From Toxoplasma gondii ME49 (lineage: Eukaryota; Apicomplexa; Conoidasida; Eucoccidiorida; Sarcocystidae): DNA of 64,000 nt. Position 1 is the first letter of the stretch. Each line of letters opens with the position of its first letter. The stretch covers positions 1,326,458 through 1,390,457 of the forward strand of contig NC_031476.1 of the NCBI RefSeq assembly GCF_000006565.2, given 5' to 3'. Below the pieces are notes generated by a model. That model did no database searches, was not told where the DNA came from, and saw only the letters and a list, made by a program, of their open reading frames with translations. Positions 12,479 to 25,032 of this stretch are shown piece after piece. The position numbers were made by a program, and so were the translations under genes.

Positions 12479-15211
12479 ATGTCTGGGGAAGATCCCGTGA
12501 GCGAGCTGTTGACGCGGCCGCGAGACTGGCCGTACCAGGTGTACAACTGTTTCACACTGGTGTTGAGTTGTACGGTCTTGCTGTTTGTGTTGGCGATTCA
12601 CGAGATGTCGCTGTACGCGTCGATTTTGCCGCATGCGTTCCAGATGGTTACGCTGCGGAAGCGGCGAATCTACTGCTTCGAGGTGGACATCAGTTCAGGA
12701 CCTGCGGCCCGGAAGGTTCGCATGCAGTACCTCTGGCTGTTGCGGACGGCGGTGCTCGTAGTCGGCTGCTACCTGTGGCAAACTTGTGTGCTGTCTTACT
12801 GGGCGTTCGATGCCCGCGAGGCGTCGGGGAAGCAGAGTCTGCTCGACGCATGCGGCAACGACGGCGCAGACTGCTTCGGCTCCGCGCACAACTACGACTT
12901 CTTCTCAGTAAACGCGAGTCCCGCGAACCTCTGCGTCAAGTACGACTTGGCCGCGATTCTCCGCCCAGAGATCCAGGAGGAAATCTACGCCAAGTACCGT
13001 TACGTAACCTGCATCAACTTTGTGACGCCAAACACACTGGTGTACACGCAGCATCTCGCCATCGCGTACGCCCTCGCGAAGATGATCATCACGCTGTTCG
13101 AGGTGCTCGTCTGGCTGCTCTACCGCAGTCGATCGAGCATCCTCCCGACCATCGTCTTGGCCGTCGGCGTAATCTTTCTCGCGGTCTGGATTGGCAGCAT
13201 CTTCATCCCGCGTCTCCTCTCCTTCTTCAGCTCCTGGATCGGATACGTCATGCTCCTCTCCGTCCCGATCGTCCTCTGGACTGCGCTGCTCGCCGCTCAC
13301 TACCTCCGAAAAATTCAACACCAAAAGTGGACGCTGTGGAAGATACAGGCGAACAGGTGCAACGCAGAACAACTGCGAGCCGGACTGTGCACGGGGGGGT
13401 CGGCGGGTCGTGAGAAGAAAAGAAATTCAAGCAAAGCAAGGCCTTAACCGACACTCAAACGGACATCACGGACTCATATGAATTAATATACATATATATA
13501 TATATATATATGCATTTACATACATATATTCATCGATTCATCTATTCATCTATTCATATATATGTGCATAAAAATGTGTAGATATCTATAAACGTATATC
13601 GTAATGCATGCATGTGTACATAGTGGACGTATGTCTTTGTTTCTGTAGGTATAGATTAACTGGCAGAGACATGTGGATAAACTGTCTTTGCACTGTGTAC
13701 GTGGGCATGCGTAAAAATCGCGGTTTCTCGAGCGATAAAGGCGGTGCTCTCTGAATTTTTTTAAACCCAGAAATCGGTGCATGGGGATCGCGTCTTCAGG
13801 TGTACCTACACCCCTTGACGTTCGGGTCGCTGTAGTGGATGGAAGACCGATTTTCCTCCATTTCTTTTCGTGCAGGCCGATGGCGAGGGCGGAGGACCCG
13901 GACAACGACATTCGACTTTTGAGATCCAATTCGGTTCTCATGGAGACAGATTATCGAGTAAGGGAGGAACGTTTGAGCGCAGAACCTCGCAAGGGGAGCA
14001 ACTTCCACGTCTCAAGAGTTCCTGAACGTTTGTCGAGACAGTATTTCTCCAGCGACAGTCTCTGCACAGCCAGCCGTCTCCTTAGCATGGCGGTGCGGCG
14101 GATCTTGGCCTCAAAGGATCACTAGCACCATTTTCCTGTCCTTCATGTGGCGTGATTCCCCTGGAACGTTTCTCAAAATAGTTATCGAAGAGCAAAGAAA
14201 GTCGCAATTCAAATGGTGGAAATCAGATCCGAGGTGATGCCTAAAGGTTAGACGTACAAAGACGTGCTACGCATGCAGTCAAACGCAAAAGAACTCATCT
14301 CTGTGGCCTGCAGCCTGTCGATCGAACTGTCCATCTAGAGCCAGACGCATCTACGTACACACAACCGCATTTCCCTACACACCAACCTCTTGGCTTATGT
14401 GAATGTGCAATTCTATTTTTTTCATGTAAGTCTTGGATCGCCTTCGCCTCGATCCACGCGCGTTTACCTATGTTAACTATGCAGATGCATTTACGCATCG
14501 ACCCTGGGCGGTTGTGCATGCGCAATCGAATCCCCACCATGCCAGCAATGTTATGTAGACGACCATGTGATGGAACATCATGAAGCAAGAGCTCTCTGTC
14601 TTCCTTACGTCTGCAAGGGGAATGGAGTTCCAACGCGGTGTCTGCTCCAGATCGAAGAAGCTTGTCTCCTTTTTCTTCATGTAGACGCCTGCGCACAGAA
14701 GGCCCAGGCGACTGCTGGAGAGCCTGTGTTTCTCTTGGTTCAGGGAGATCGCAGATGCGCAAAGGCTTGTCTCTACGCCTTCACATGCACACCTGTCCTG
14801 TGCTTGCCTCTGCAGGAGGACGGCACCGGGTCGCCGTCGCCGAGAGACCGGTCGCGTCGGAGTGGCTTGTCTCCTCGGCACAGCGGCGTCTCCCCTGTCG
14901 CAGTTCAAGCTTCGTCTGAGAACCTCCACAACCAAACTTCAGGCGCCGACGGGTGTGCGCCGAGCAGTGCAGGCTGGCGACCCTTCAGTGGCTCGCGGTT
15001 TGCCATGCCCGCGCGGTACCAGCTCGCGAAGCGGTCGGAGACGTCCGAGACGGAGAAGCCTGGAAAGAAAGGCGAGAAGAGAGAGGCCATGTTGAAGATC
15101 GCCACTGCGTTCCTCAGGAACGAAGGCGGCGAGAAGGACGCTGCGAAGAAGGTGGAGTCTGCGAAACTCCTTGCGGGCGCCCAAGTCGAACTGGTGAAGA
15201 AACAGAGCTAG
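12479..15211 (+). CDS. Five-helix membrane protein of unknown family
   Basis: Three exons, 12479-13356, 13876-13957 and 14816-15211, join in matching phases (2, then 0) to 451 residues. The start is ATG in the context cacaATGtct. Hydrophobic segments lie at about 21-40, 84-108, 187-215, 221-243 and 247-276. Basic residues (LRKRR at 59-63, RKVR at 78-81, RSRSS at 216-220, RKIQHQK at 277-283) predict an outside N-terminus and a cytosolic C-terminus by the positive-inside rule. That places the 109-186 loop, with Cys125, Cys132, Cys152, Cys178 and an N-glycosylation sequon at Asn145, in the lumen or outside, where two disulphides are plausible. Exon 2 adds DIRLLRSNSVLMETDYR, and exon 3 a Lys/Glu-rich soluble tail ending VELVKKQS. 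I do not recognise the family; a channel, transporter accessory protein or receptor-like protein are all possible. Confidence 0.75.
13483..13565. repeat. (TA)n plus tctattca microsatellite, intronic
   Basis: A (TA)n run followed by repeated attcatctattcat units lies in intron 1 of the membrane-protein gene. Confidence 0.85.
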
Positions 15212-18200
15212 AAGGACGCCCGGATCCGCGAGACGCGGTGGACAAACGGCCGAAATGCGGAGGACTCAGCAAAGTGAAAATCAGGGAGACCAACGGTCTA
15301 AGGAGAGAGAAGAGGAAGAAGAAGCAGGCTTTAGACGAGAGAAGAAAGCGAGAGAGGAGGCAAGAGGCAGGTGTTGAAGCTCGTGGTGAGCGGAAGAGAA
15401 AAGATGAAGAGGCAAAGGAAGGCAGAAAGAAAAGAGCCTTAAATTGTAAACAAGAAACAGGGAAGTGGGTGCGAGGTGACATTCACTCTCGTAGGCACTA
15501 CAAATCTGAACGTTCAACCTTTTCCTTATTGCCGTTACTGTCATCTCTTGAAGTTCCAGAAAAGCCGTACACGGAAGCAGCGGCTCGGAATTATGGTGGC
15601 ATCACAGTGGTTAAGTCAGAGCTGGAAGAAGTTCACAGTGTCTCTCGCGCTTGCGGTTGTGTCTCCTCTCTGTTGGAGGCAACGACCCTCGTGGGCGCGA
15701 GGGCTGCATGCATCGAAGAGACGCGGCTTCCCAACACCGCAATTCGTCGATTTCTGTGCAGAAAACAGGAGTCGCGGAAAGAAGGGACAGACTGATTTGT
15801 CAAGGTGGAACTATACACTCCCTCGCCTTCTGCTGAGAGGGTTTGGAGAGGGAAGGAGAGACGGCGGAGCGCCGTATGGAGAACTGCGAGGAATGCTCTC
15901 TCGACAGAGTCAAGTTGACACTCTTCCTTGTGATTCCATGAGTCTAGCTCTTCTTTAGAACGAAACTCGTTTCACAGATGCATCTGCGCTGCTATGCTTG
16001 CTCATCTGTTTCAGCGAATCTCCGACTTTCGTTTGCGTAAATGCATGCGGTTTCTTCCCCGTGTACATCCATATATATATATATATATACATATATTTGT
16101 ATCTTTGTGTATGTTCACGCATGCATGTGCTCGTGCTCGGGCACTGATGTGCAGGCTCGTGGATGTTGGTGCTTCGAAGCGCGCGAGTGTCGCCCGTAGA
16201 ATGGAGTTGAATCGCGGCTTTTGTCTTCATGGACAAGGCTGGGGAAGTCCGTTCGAGTTCTGTGCATTTGTTCTGCATGCGTCCGTTGCTTTTTTTTCCG
16301 CGTACCTCTTGTCCTCCACTCTGGCCTCCCGGCGGCAGCTGCTGGCTGCCGAGCTCGCGCAGGGGGTGTGCCTGCGCAACATGCTGGCGGGACTGGGCGA
16401 AACTGCATGCGCTGGGTTCTTCAGTGCCCGGCCTTCTCACGGGGAACAGGCGTTCGAGTTTTGAACGGCGTTTCTGCGGCGCCGAGGAAGCTTTGGCCTT
16501 TCGTGGCCAGTGTGTCTTTTAAAAAGGGAAAGGAAACGCACAGATCAACAGGTTTTTTCGACTGGAAACGCGCGTCTGCTACGAAGCAGCACGCATGGTT
16601 TGCCTTTTTTCCGTTCTTCGGACCCGCAGAACGAGAACGCACGCGTTCTGCCAGACAGAAAGAACACCCTCGAGAGCGGGTGAGTCGCCTGCGGCGCTGG
16701 GTTGCAACCCAGAAGTCTGGGGGCCTCGAAGGCGGAACCTTGGCGAATTCCTTCTTCACTTCTTGCGGGCAGTTCCGCTAAACACAAAGTGGGCAACACA
16801 TTTATAGAAAGGAAGAAACTGCAGACACACATCTGCACAAAAAACTCGATTTTGGAACTCTTTGGTGCGCGTTTCCCTGCTCGCTCACAAGCGAAGGGGA
16901 AGGCGTCACGCCTTGCTGCGGGCTGTACATACACCCGGGAGTGTGAGATTCGTGATTTGTCTTCGCACAGCGATTCCCCAGTGTCGGTTACGAAGAGATT
17001 CGTTTTCTGGAGAAGGCGCAACTTGTTGCGTTTATTCTTTCTAGGGGATATGCAGTGGAAAGAACGACCGGTGGGGCTTCGAAGAGCCTTCAGATTAGAG
17101 GAAGTCTGTTGGTTCCTTCGTTTGCCTTCCACTATTTGTGTTTCCTTCCGAACCTCAGCAGTCCATCTGAGCTACTCGGGAGTATTCCAAACAGAACCTG
17201 CGTTTTCTCGAGTTGTTCACTCGGGTTCCTCCCAGTCGAAAAAGACCAGCAAAGTCTTCTCCCGTCTCTTCCAGTTTTTGATCCTCGGATTTGTCAGCTA
17301 GGGGGGGAAAGGCACAATTAGTCTTTGCACCCTCTGCATTTAATTGACCCCTCAGCTTGCGTCTGTTTCGCTCTTTCAAGAAAAAGTGCCTAGACGCATG
17401 AAACACGCGGGGTTTTGAAGACGCCTCCCGGCCTCCATATGCGGGAAATCGGTTCGCTCAAAGGTTCCAAGGTGACTGGACACAGGGTGGAGTGACTCCG
17501 TGTGACTGCAGCGTCTGTACTTTCGAGCCGCCTTCGATAGGCGAAGACGGCCGTTCTGAAAGGCAGACCAGAGTGCAGACGAAGGAAGCAGGGAAAGACG
17601 AACAGGACAGCGACTGAACTCGGCGAATCCGAGTCGGCCGCAGTTTGGCCGAGGCCTTCTGCTGTGTCGTGTGTGCTGTTTCTGCCTCCCTTGTTCGTTC
17701 TTCGACGGAGGCGAAATTTGGAACGAAACTTAATTACAGTATTTCAAACTTACTCTTCTGCCTGGCGTTTTTGTAGTAAAGTATTGAAAAAGGATTGGTA
17801 CGTATTAAACAAGAAAAATATCTTCTTTTCCGGTCCAATTCTTAGAAAAAAATTAAAATAGAAGTATAGGCTTAGAGAAAAGCAGATTAAGAATCGTTTC
17901 AACACATTAAGTCACTAAACAGATTTTCGTTCAAATCACTGAATTACGTGGGCAGCGAGCCAAGAGGGTAAATCGTGACGGCGTCTGAAGAGGAGAAACG
18001 CGCGAGAGACTTGCACGGGACGCAGGATGTTGGCATGCAACGCCCCCCTCCCCTTCCCCGCTGTTCCCGCAAAATGGAAAGAGTTCTAGAGATCACTGAG
18101 TCGCGAAAGCCACTGGAGAGTTTCCAGAAATCACCTTTGACACAAGCTTTTTCGTGAGCTCTCTCTGAGGAGGAGGGACTGCTGGTTCACATTCTGAAGT

Positions 18201-20015
18201 CTTGTTCCCCAGACGCGGGGTAATGTGCAGGGGATTCGTCAGGCGGCCATGAGTTTCTCTCGAGTTTCTCTCTTCCCCCTCTTCAGTGCAAGACACCCGT
18301 TAGACTTGAAGGCAGCAACTGTTTTAGGGAAAGGACGATTTTCTACAGTTTTTATGTGACTTTTCACAGTTCAATTTACAGTCCAAATACACAGAAAGTC
18401 AAATTTTTAGTTAACTAACACCCTAGTTTTCGAGCGAGCCAGGAGAGACTGACTTTGAACAGCAACAAGCAACAGTTACAGGTGCTTTCCGCTCGAGACT
18501 GCGTGCGAAGGGATTGCTAGCGCATCCAGAAAGCTTCAAGATTGTATTCAGAGTTCCGAGTTTCGTCTTAGTGGCGAAGAATCAGCGAAGCAGAGGAGCC
18601 CAGAAAGGCAAAGGAGAGAAAAAGAGCCAGACAGGAGAGAAGACGAGGGAAGAAGAAAACAACAGACCGAGGATGAGAAAGAGAAAGAAGAGAAGAAAGA
18701 AGAAAGAGGGGGAGAAAGAGAGAAGACAAGGAAGGAAAGGAAGGAAGGAACATGAAAAAAGCAACGGAAAGAAAGAGGAGGAAGAAAGCACCGAGACCGA
18801 GGAGAGAGAAGCAGCGAAAGAACATGAGAGGTGCATTTGGAAAGAAAGATGAAGCGGACAAGAGAAGGTAAAAGTTAAGACAATTGATCATATTGATTTA
18901 TCGAGACTTCCCGCTATACGGGTGGTGTCTCCCTCGAGAGGGGGGCAAGACAACTGACCCTCTCCTGTGTTTGCATGCACCCCTGGTCTTTCTGCGGATT
19001 CTTTCATCTTTTCTCGCTTTTCCTCCCGCGCCTGCACACGTTTTTTCCGAATGCGTTTCGGTGGCTCCTTCACTTCGCATTTTCGTCTCCTGTTTTTTCC
19101 TTTTAGACGCTGTTTTCCCCCATCTCTTTCGACTCCCTCGCGCGACCTCCTCCGGCGCGTACAACCTTCTTCGAAATGGCGAGACAATCTGCACACGATC
19201 TTGAACCGTTCTTTCCGGGACTCTAGCCGGGGATATTTGTTCTTTGTTTTCTCTTTCTTGCCCGTTCTTTGCTACCTCTTTCTTGCCCGCTCTGTCGAGT
19301 CCCAGTCTTCCTCCTTCCTCACTTTCTGTGCCTTTCCTTCTCGTTCCTCCACTCTGTGCGGCTTCGTCTTCCCCCATGGCTCTGCCGCTGCGCGCTTCTT
19401 CTCTCTTCTCCTCTCCCCCGGTGCTTTGTGGTTCCTTCTCTCTACGATATCGCTGTTCTCCCTCCGCATAGCTCTGCGCTGCCGACGCCGTCTCCGCCTT
19501 CTCTCGGCCTTCGCGTTTCTTTTTGCGGCTGCTGACTCCCGTCCCCCCTTTCGACTGAAGCGTCTCGCAGTGTCGCCATCCTTTTCTTGCTTCGTTCCTC
19601 TCCTCACACATGGGCACCCGTGACGGAGTTGCAGCCGCCGCAAGGTCCACTTTGTTGCTTTTTCTTCGTCCGCTCCATCCGATTCGCAAGTCGCTTCTCT
19701 TCACTTGGCAACCGGTAACCGCCGCCGGATTGGCTCTTCATTTCTCGTCCTGAATCCCGGCCTTGTTTCCCAACCTTCCTTTCTCCTGCCTGTGGCAGTT
19801 TCTCTCCTCTGTTCGATGTCATCTTTCGCATACTCTGTCTCTCTCCTGTCTTCTCGGGCCGTCCTCCATTTCCTTCTCTCTCCGCTCGCCTTTGTCGCTT
19901 TCTCCTTGCCTTTCGTTTCCTTCTGTTCGCCGCTCCTTCCCCTCCCCCATTCTGCTCCTCTTTTTCTCCCCCGTTCTGCTCCTCCGCTTCTCTTTCTCTT
20001 CTTCGTCTCGCCAAG
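15212..20015. other. Long intergenic region with an AT-rich island and a purine tract
   Basis: The interval lies between the membrane-protein stop and the CAF-1 start. About 15.2-17.6 kb looks like ordinary spacer or 3' UTR, with one (TA)n run at 16069-16100. From about 17700 to 18480 the composition turns AT-rich (notably 17720-17960 and 18300-18430), unlike the flanks and without the usual TA-microsatellite pattern. From 18590 to 18840 the + strand is almost pure purine (agaaagaagaga-type). From about 19000 to 20000 it is pyrimidine-rich, consistent with the leader of the downstream gene. No open frame has convincing protein composition. Confidence 0.55.
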
Positions 20016-21593
20016 ATGCCGCGAGTCTCTCTGCCGCAAGTCCTGTGGCACAGCAAAGACGACAGACATTCCGACCGCGTCTACTCGGTGGATCTCCAGC
20101 CTCTCCTCTCTGTCCAGACGCTGTCTCGACACCCGTCCTTCCTCACGCGAGCCTCCGCCGCTCTCTCGACTCTCTCGGGCGAGGATGGAAGACCTGGAGG
20201 CTCCTCTCCCCAAGCTTCTGTCGCGCCTTCCCTCTCTCCGGAGAAGGAAGAACGAGACAACGAACGAGAGCGCGGCGGCCTTTCGAGGAGAGAAGAACGC
20301 GCCAGAGAGAAACGCGCTGCGACGCTCGCCGCGCACTGTCGCCTCGCCACTGCCGGCGCAGACGAGTTCGTCCACGTGAGTTACCTGAAGCGGATTGACA
20401 GTGGGGAAGGAAAGTTTATGCTGCAGTGGTGAAAAAACAGTACAGTCACCTCTGGCGTTCATCGACACAGGAACAGTTGACGTATCGCGAAATAGAAAAA
20501 GCCTGCGTCACCACTGCCGGCGCAGATGCGTTTGTCCTCGGAACTTGACGTAAGAGAAAGGCTCTCGAAAGTTGTCGAGGAAGAGCAGAAATCTCCAGGT
20601 CGAGAGAGGAGGAGAACAGAGGCTGCTGTTCGGGGCGCAGCAGGAGAGGCCAGCGAAGAAGAGCATCGCGAGACGAAGCAAAGGCGGCGAGAGGCGTGGA
20701 GACTTCGAAGTCCTCGTTCAAGTGTCTTTTCCCCTTCATGTTTCTCTGGTTTTTTGCTTCGTTTCTTTCCTGATCTGCGTGATACGCTCTCTTCTCTTCT
20801 CTCTCTCCTTTCTGTGTTTCCTGCCTCCCCGCTTCCGCTCCTCTCTTCCGTTCCTCTCTTCGGCGTCGCCTCTGCGGTGCGTGTGCTCGTCCGTGCGCGG
20901 CCTACGGTAAAAACTCTGCTCTGACGACTTTTTGATCTCTTTTCTTCCCTCTCGTTTTCTCCATTTTCTCCCAACGCAGCTCTGGAAGTGGAGCTTCGAA
21001 GCACCTGGCGCCTCGCGGCGCGGCGTCCAAGTGTCTTGCGTCGCGCGTCTCCTCGGTCACGAGCGAGAAGTCAACTGCGTGCGTTGGTCCCCCTGTGGCG
21101 TCTTCCTCGCTTCCGGAGGCTGTGGTGAGTTTCGATCCTTCGAGGACCTAGGGCGTTCTCGCGAAATCCGAAGCGCAAGACTTCCTGACAGAGCGAGACA
21201 GGTCGAGTCGGAGATTATAGGAACTCTCGAGTGCCCAGGGGAATCCTCTCTCCAGAAGGTGAATACACGTTCCGGCGCTGAGACGGCTCCACGACTGCAT
21301 GCAGTCCGGCGAAAAAGTGGAAATGCAGCGATCTCCTCCGCCGTCCGGCTGAGAGCTCGCGCTGGATCCGACGCGCATGCGCTCTCTTCAGGCCTCAAAA
21401 AGCAGTCACACAAAACCACCTGAGGGACAAATGCGCTGTGGTCCTCTCCCCCCTCTCTCTCTACAGTCCAGTCGACGCTCACGCACACATGACCCTCTCT
21501 AGAGACAACGTAGAAACTGATGCAGTCGCCGGCATCTCTACCAAGAGATAAGTACATTGGGTGCCATACATGCATGCATATACAAATATATAC

Positions 21594-21627
<34 letters not shown>

Positions 21628-22213
21628 GCAGGTGAAACAACATACATACCTATACGTATTCGTATACATATATAAATACATATATACACATATACATATA
21701 TGTGTATATACATATACATATATATATATATATAGAAAGAGAGAAAGGCAAGGCGATGTGTGAATTCTGATTGGTCTGTAGAGTGGCGTTTGTTTCTATT
21801 TTGGTGTGTGTTTCAGACCATGCAGCATGCATTTGGGAGCTCGGGCAGAAGCCGGAGTCCGTCCCTCTGGGCTACGACGCTTCGATGCTCGAGTACGACG
21901 AGTGGTGGACCAGAGTCTCTCTCTACCGGTGAGTCTGCATGCACAGATTCTGCGGACAAAAGAGACAAGCGAAGTCCTCAAACGCCCGCGAGGCGGCCAC
22001 AGCTCTCTGTGCACATTCCCAGGATTCAGATATATCCATCTCTGTATGTATGGGTCAATGTTTGTATGTATAGCGATCTACCACTACAGCATGCGTTTCG
22101 CCCTACACACTGCCTGATGTTCATAATTGTAGCTCGATGCATCTGTGTAAATCTGTTTAGGGAGCGCATGTGTGAGAGAAATGCTCTGTGTGTATGGACA
22201 CACATACACATAC

Positions 22214-22246
<33 letters not shown>

Positions 22247-25032
22247 CATATACATATGCAGAGAGAGCGAGAGATTGACGGCTTCAGGTCTACGCATCTA
22301 AATCTCTTTAATTTGTGTTTGCAAGCGTTGCACATGGGGTTGTGTATGTTGGCCTGTCTGTTTTTGCTCAGGTGTATCGAAGCAGTGAATTCTCTTGCGT
22401 GGGCGCCGTCGGGAAGGCAACTGGCGATCGGCACTGAGGACGGCCGCGTGATTGTGGTGGACGTACTGAATGGTAAGGAAGACAACTTTCCTTTCATATG
22501 TCTCTTTCTGTTTGCGTGCGGTCTGTGTCTTAGGCCCTCGCGAGGTTGTCCGCCTGTTTCTTCACCGTTCGTTTTCTGTTTTTTTCTCTTCAGGCGTCCT
22601 GGCGACCAAGTCTGCCCGCGTCCTTGAAGGTCATGCAAACATGGTTCAAGGCGTCGCCTGGGATCCCCTCGACACCTATCTCGTCTCGCAGTCGTCTGAT
22701 CAAACGTATGCGTTGTTCCGATTGGAAAAAACTGGCGAATTGGTTTCCTTTGTGGGTTGTTCTTCTGTCTTCCAGTCTCTCCTTCCTGTCGTTCTCCTTC
22801 TTCCCCTTTCCACCTGTTTCGCTTCCTCGCGCTCTCTCTGTAGCCATGCTTCTTTCCAGGTGCTCTCCTTCCTCCCCTTCCTCTCCTTCCTCCCCTTCCT
22901 CCCCTTCGCTGGTGCTCGTGCCTTCCCGTGAGTCTGCGACTGCTGTGCCTGTCGGAGCCTCACTGCGTCCTGCCGCTTTCTCCGCTGAGCCCACCGGACT
23001 GCCTGCTCTCTTGTCCCTGCTTGCAGCGTTCGCCTGTGGGGCCGTCGAGGCGGCGCGCCGCCTCTGGGAGTTCCGACCGGCGCCGCGGCGGCCGGTGCGG
23101 CGGCGCCAGGCTCGGGAGGCGCTGCGGGGGCGAGCGGCGCGGGGGCTGCAGGCTCGAAGGCCCAGTGGAAAGTTGAGGCAGTTCTGCGGAACGCGCGCGA
23201 TCGAGAGAGAGAAAAAGAGGGTGCGAGCACCGCGAAGGACGACGAAGAAGAAGACGTAAGCGCGACGATAAACGAGGAAGAAGGCAGGGATGCACAGGAG
23301 AGACAGTCTGACAACGCGAGAGGGCAGAATACAACAGAAGACAGGTCCATACACAAACCCACCGTAGAGGAGGTTCAGCGCCGTTTTCTCCCCTGTGTCT
23401 CCTGTGTTCGTCGTTCCTGTGCTTCGAGAATCCTTCCCGACCCTGGCGAAGAAACCACGCAGAGACAGGTGAGGTCGAAGGAGGCCTTTTCGAGACGCAT
23501 CTTACGCGTTCTCCGATCATCAGCTGCCTGCGTTTCTTGTGCTGTGTTGCGCTGATCAGCCGGAGGTGATCTTGAACACTCTGAACTCAACTTCTGAAAC
23601 CTCGCCCCCGTCTGCTCTCTCGTCTCCGCCGTCCGCCCTCGCTTCTTCCTGTTCTTCCTCTCCTTCCTCTTCTTCCTCTCCGTCTTCTTCTTCCTCTTCT
23701 TCCTCTTCTTGCTCTTCTTCTCCCCATCCCTCTCCGTCCTCCGCTTCCGCTTCTTCTGCCAGTTCCTCCGCCTCTTCTTCTGGCGTTTCTTCTGTCGTTT
23801 CTTCTGGCGCGTCTCCCGCCACGGGATCCGCTTGGTCTGGTGAGAGGGTGCGACAGCAAGGCCGTTCGCTGTTCTATCCCGAGTCTCTGATTCGGTCGTT
23901 TTTCCGGCGGCCAGACTGGTCGCCTGACGGCACTGTGTTGGTCACGCCTGCGGGGCTCCAGTATCTCTCCGACCATTCTGCAGACGCGTCTTCGGCATCC
24001 GCGGTCGAAGCTTGCAGCACCACCTACGTTTTTCACAGGAAGCTGCTGTCTCTGGGGACGCCTTTTCTCACGCAGCGCTCGTCCGCAGGTCCCTCGCTCG
24101 CCGTGAGATTCAATCCTGTCGCTTTCCAGCCTCTCTCCTTCCTCGAGGCGCGGCGAACTCGAGAGACAGCGGAGACAGAAGAGAAGGCCTGCAAGGATCT
24201 GCCCGCGGAGATGCGCGCGACCAAGTCCTGGCTGTTTTCGTCCTCGCTCGACGCAGCACAGAAACTCTCCGTCCGTCCAGTGCAGAGTCGGAAGAGGCGC
24301 GCCGAGCAAGAGGCGCGAGAACAGGATGTGAACGAACTGAGAGAAGGAAAGGACATCCGAGACGAGGAGGCCAAGAGAAACAAAGCCGGAAGCGACAGCC
24401 GAGAGCAGGAGGACGCGAACGCGAAGACGGACGAGAACCTGAACGGCGAGACGATCCCGAGCGACGAGGCGAAAGGCGATGGGAAGCCTGAAGCGCCGAC
24501 CCCAGAGGCGGTCTTTCCGCGCTTCATCTACGCTGTATGTACACTGCACGGGAGCATATTGCTGTATGACACACAGTTTGTGGGGGCGCCGCTCGCTCAA
24601 CTTCATGGCCTGCACCTCGCGCCCATGACCGACGCAACTTGGAGCAGCGACGGCCGGATCTTGGTCGCGAGCAGCAGCGATGGCTACCTCACCTTTGTCT
24701 GCTTCGACGAAGAAGAACTGGGGAAGCCTCTCAGACCTGCAGGCTTCTTCTATCACAACCTGTGGAGCTCCTCTCCTAGAGCGTCTGCTCTCTCGCCTTC
24801 TGCAGTCTCCGGCCGCGAGGAGGCAGAAGGAGCAGGCGGCAGCTCAGCTGCCGCCTGCTCCACCTCTGTCTGTTCCTCGAAGTCGCTGTCGGGAGTGGAA
24901 ACGCAGGCAGTGGAGCCGGCCGCGCCGCGGCGCCTAGGCGTCGTGGGGAACGCTGTGGGTCGAAAGCTCCTCGTCGTCGGAAACGCCGCCTCCACGCTTC
25001 TCACCCAGAAGCAGGAAAGACGCGAGACGTAG
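20016..25032 (+). CDS. CHAF1B: Chromatin assembly factor 1 WD40 subunit (CAF-1 p60/Cac2 type)
   Basis: CAF-1 deposits histones H3-H4 on newly replicated DNA; this subunit is the WD40 propeller that bridges the complex to the chaperone ASF1. Seven exons close in phase to 914 residues: 20016-20375, 20980-21124, 21817-21928, 22372-22472, 22594-22705, 23027-23468, 23560-25032. An alternative donor at 23255, also phase 0, would shorten exon 6. Diagnostic stretches matching the human p60 layout are [42 protein letters not shown], then after an inserted region [12 protein letters not shown]...LVTPAG (about 536-555), [34 protein letters not shown] and EEELGKPL. The start is ATG in the context ccaagATGccg. 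Parasite-specific features are a Glu/Arg insert in blade 1, an Ala/Gly- and acid-rich insert around residues 285-420, a Ser-rich run (about 445-490) and a charged Glu/Arg/Lys insert (about 640-745). The identification is firm. Confidence 0.95.
21567..22262. repeat. (TA)n/(TACA)n microsatellites in CAF-1 introns 2 and 3
   Basis: Two runs, about 21585-21737 and 22200-22262, lie in the introns on either side of the exon at 21817-21928, which itself is free of repeats. Confidence 0.85.

Noticed and set aside
12235..13413. 392-codon + strand frame overlapping the membrane-protein exon in another frame
   Set aside because: The overlapping frame from 12479 encodes well-formed helices and splices in phase to two further exons; this one turns into Arg-rich sequence over the same bases.
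23587..24756. 389-codon open frame on the - strand
   Set aside because: It is antisense to the Ser-rich and conserved CAF-1 exon; its composition (poly-Arg/Glu) mirrors the Ser-rich coding strand and the conserved protein is on the other strand.
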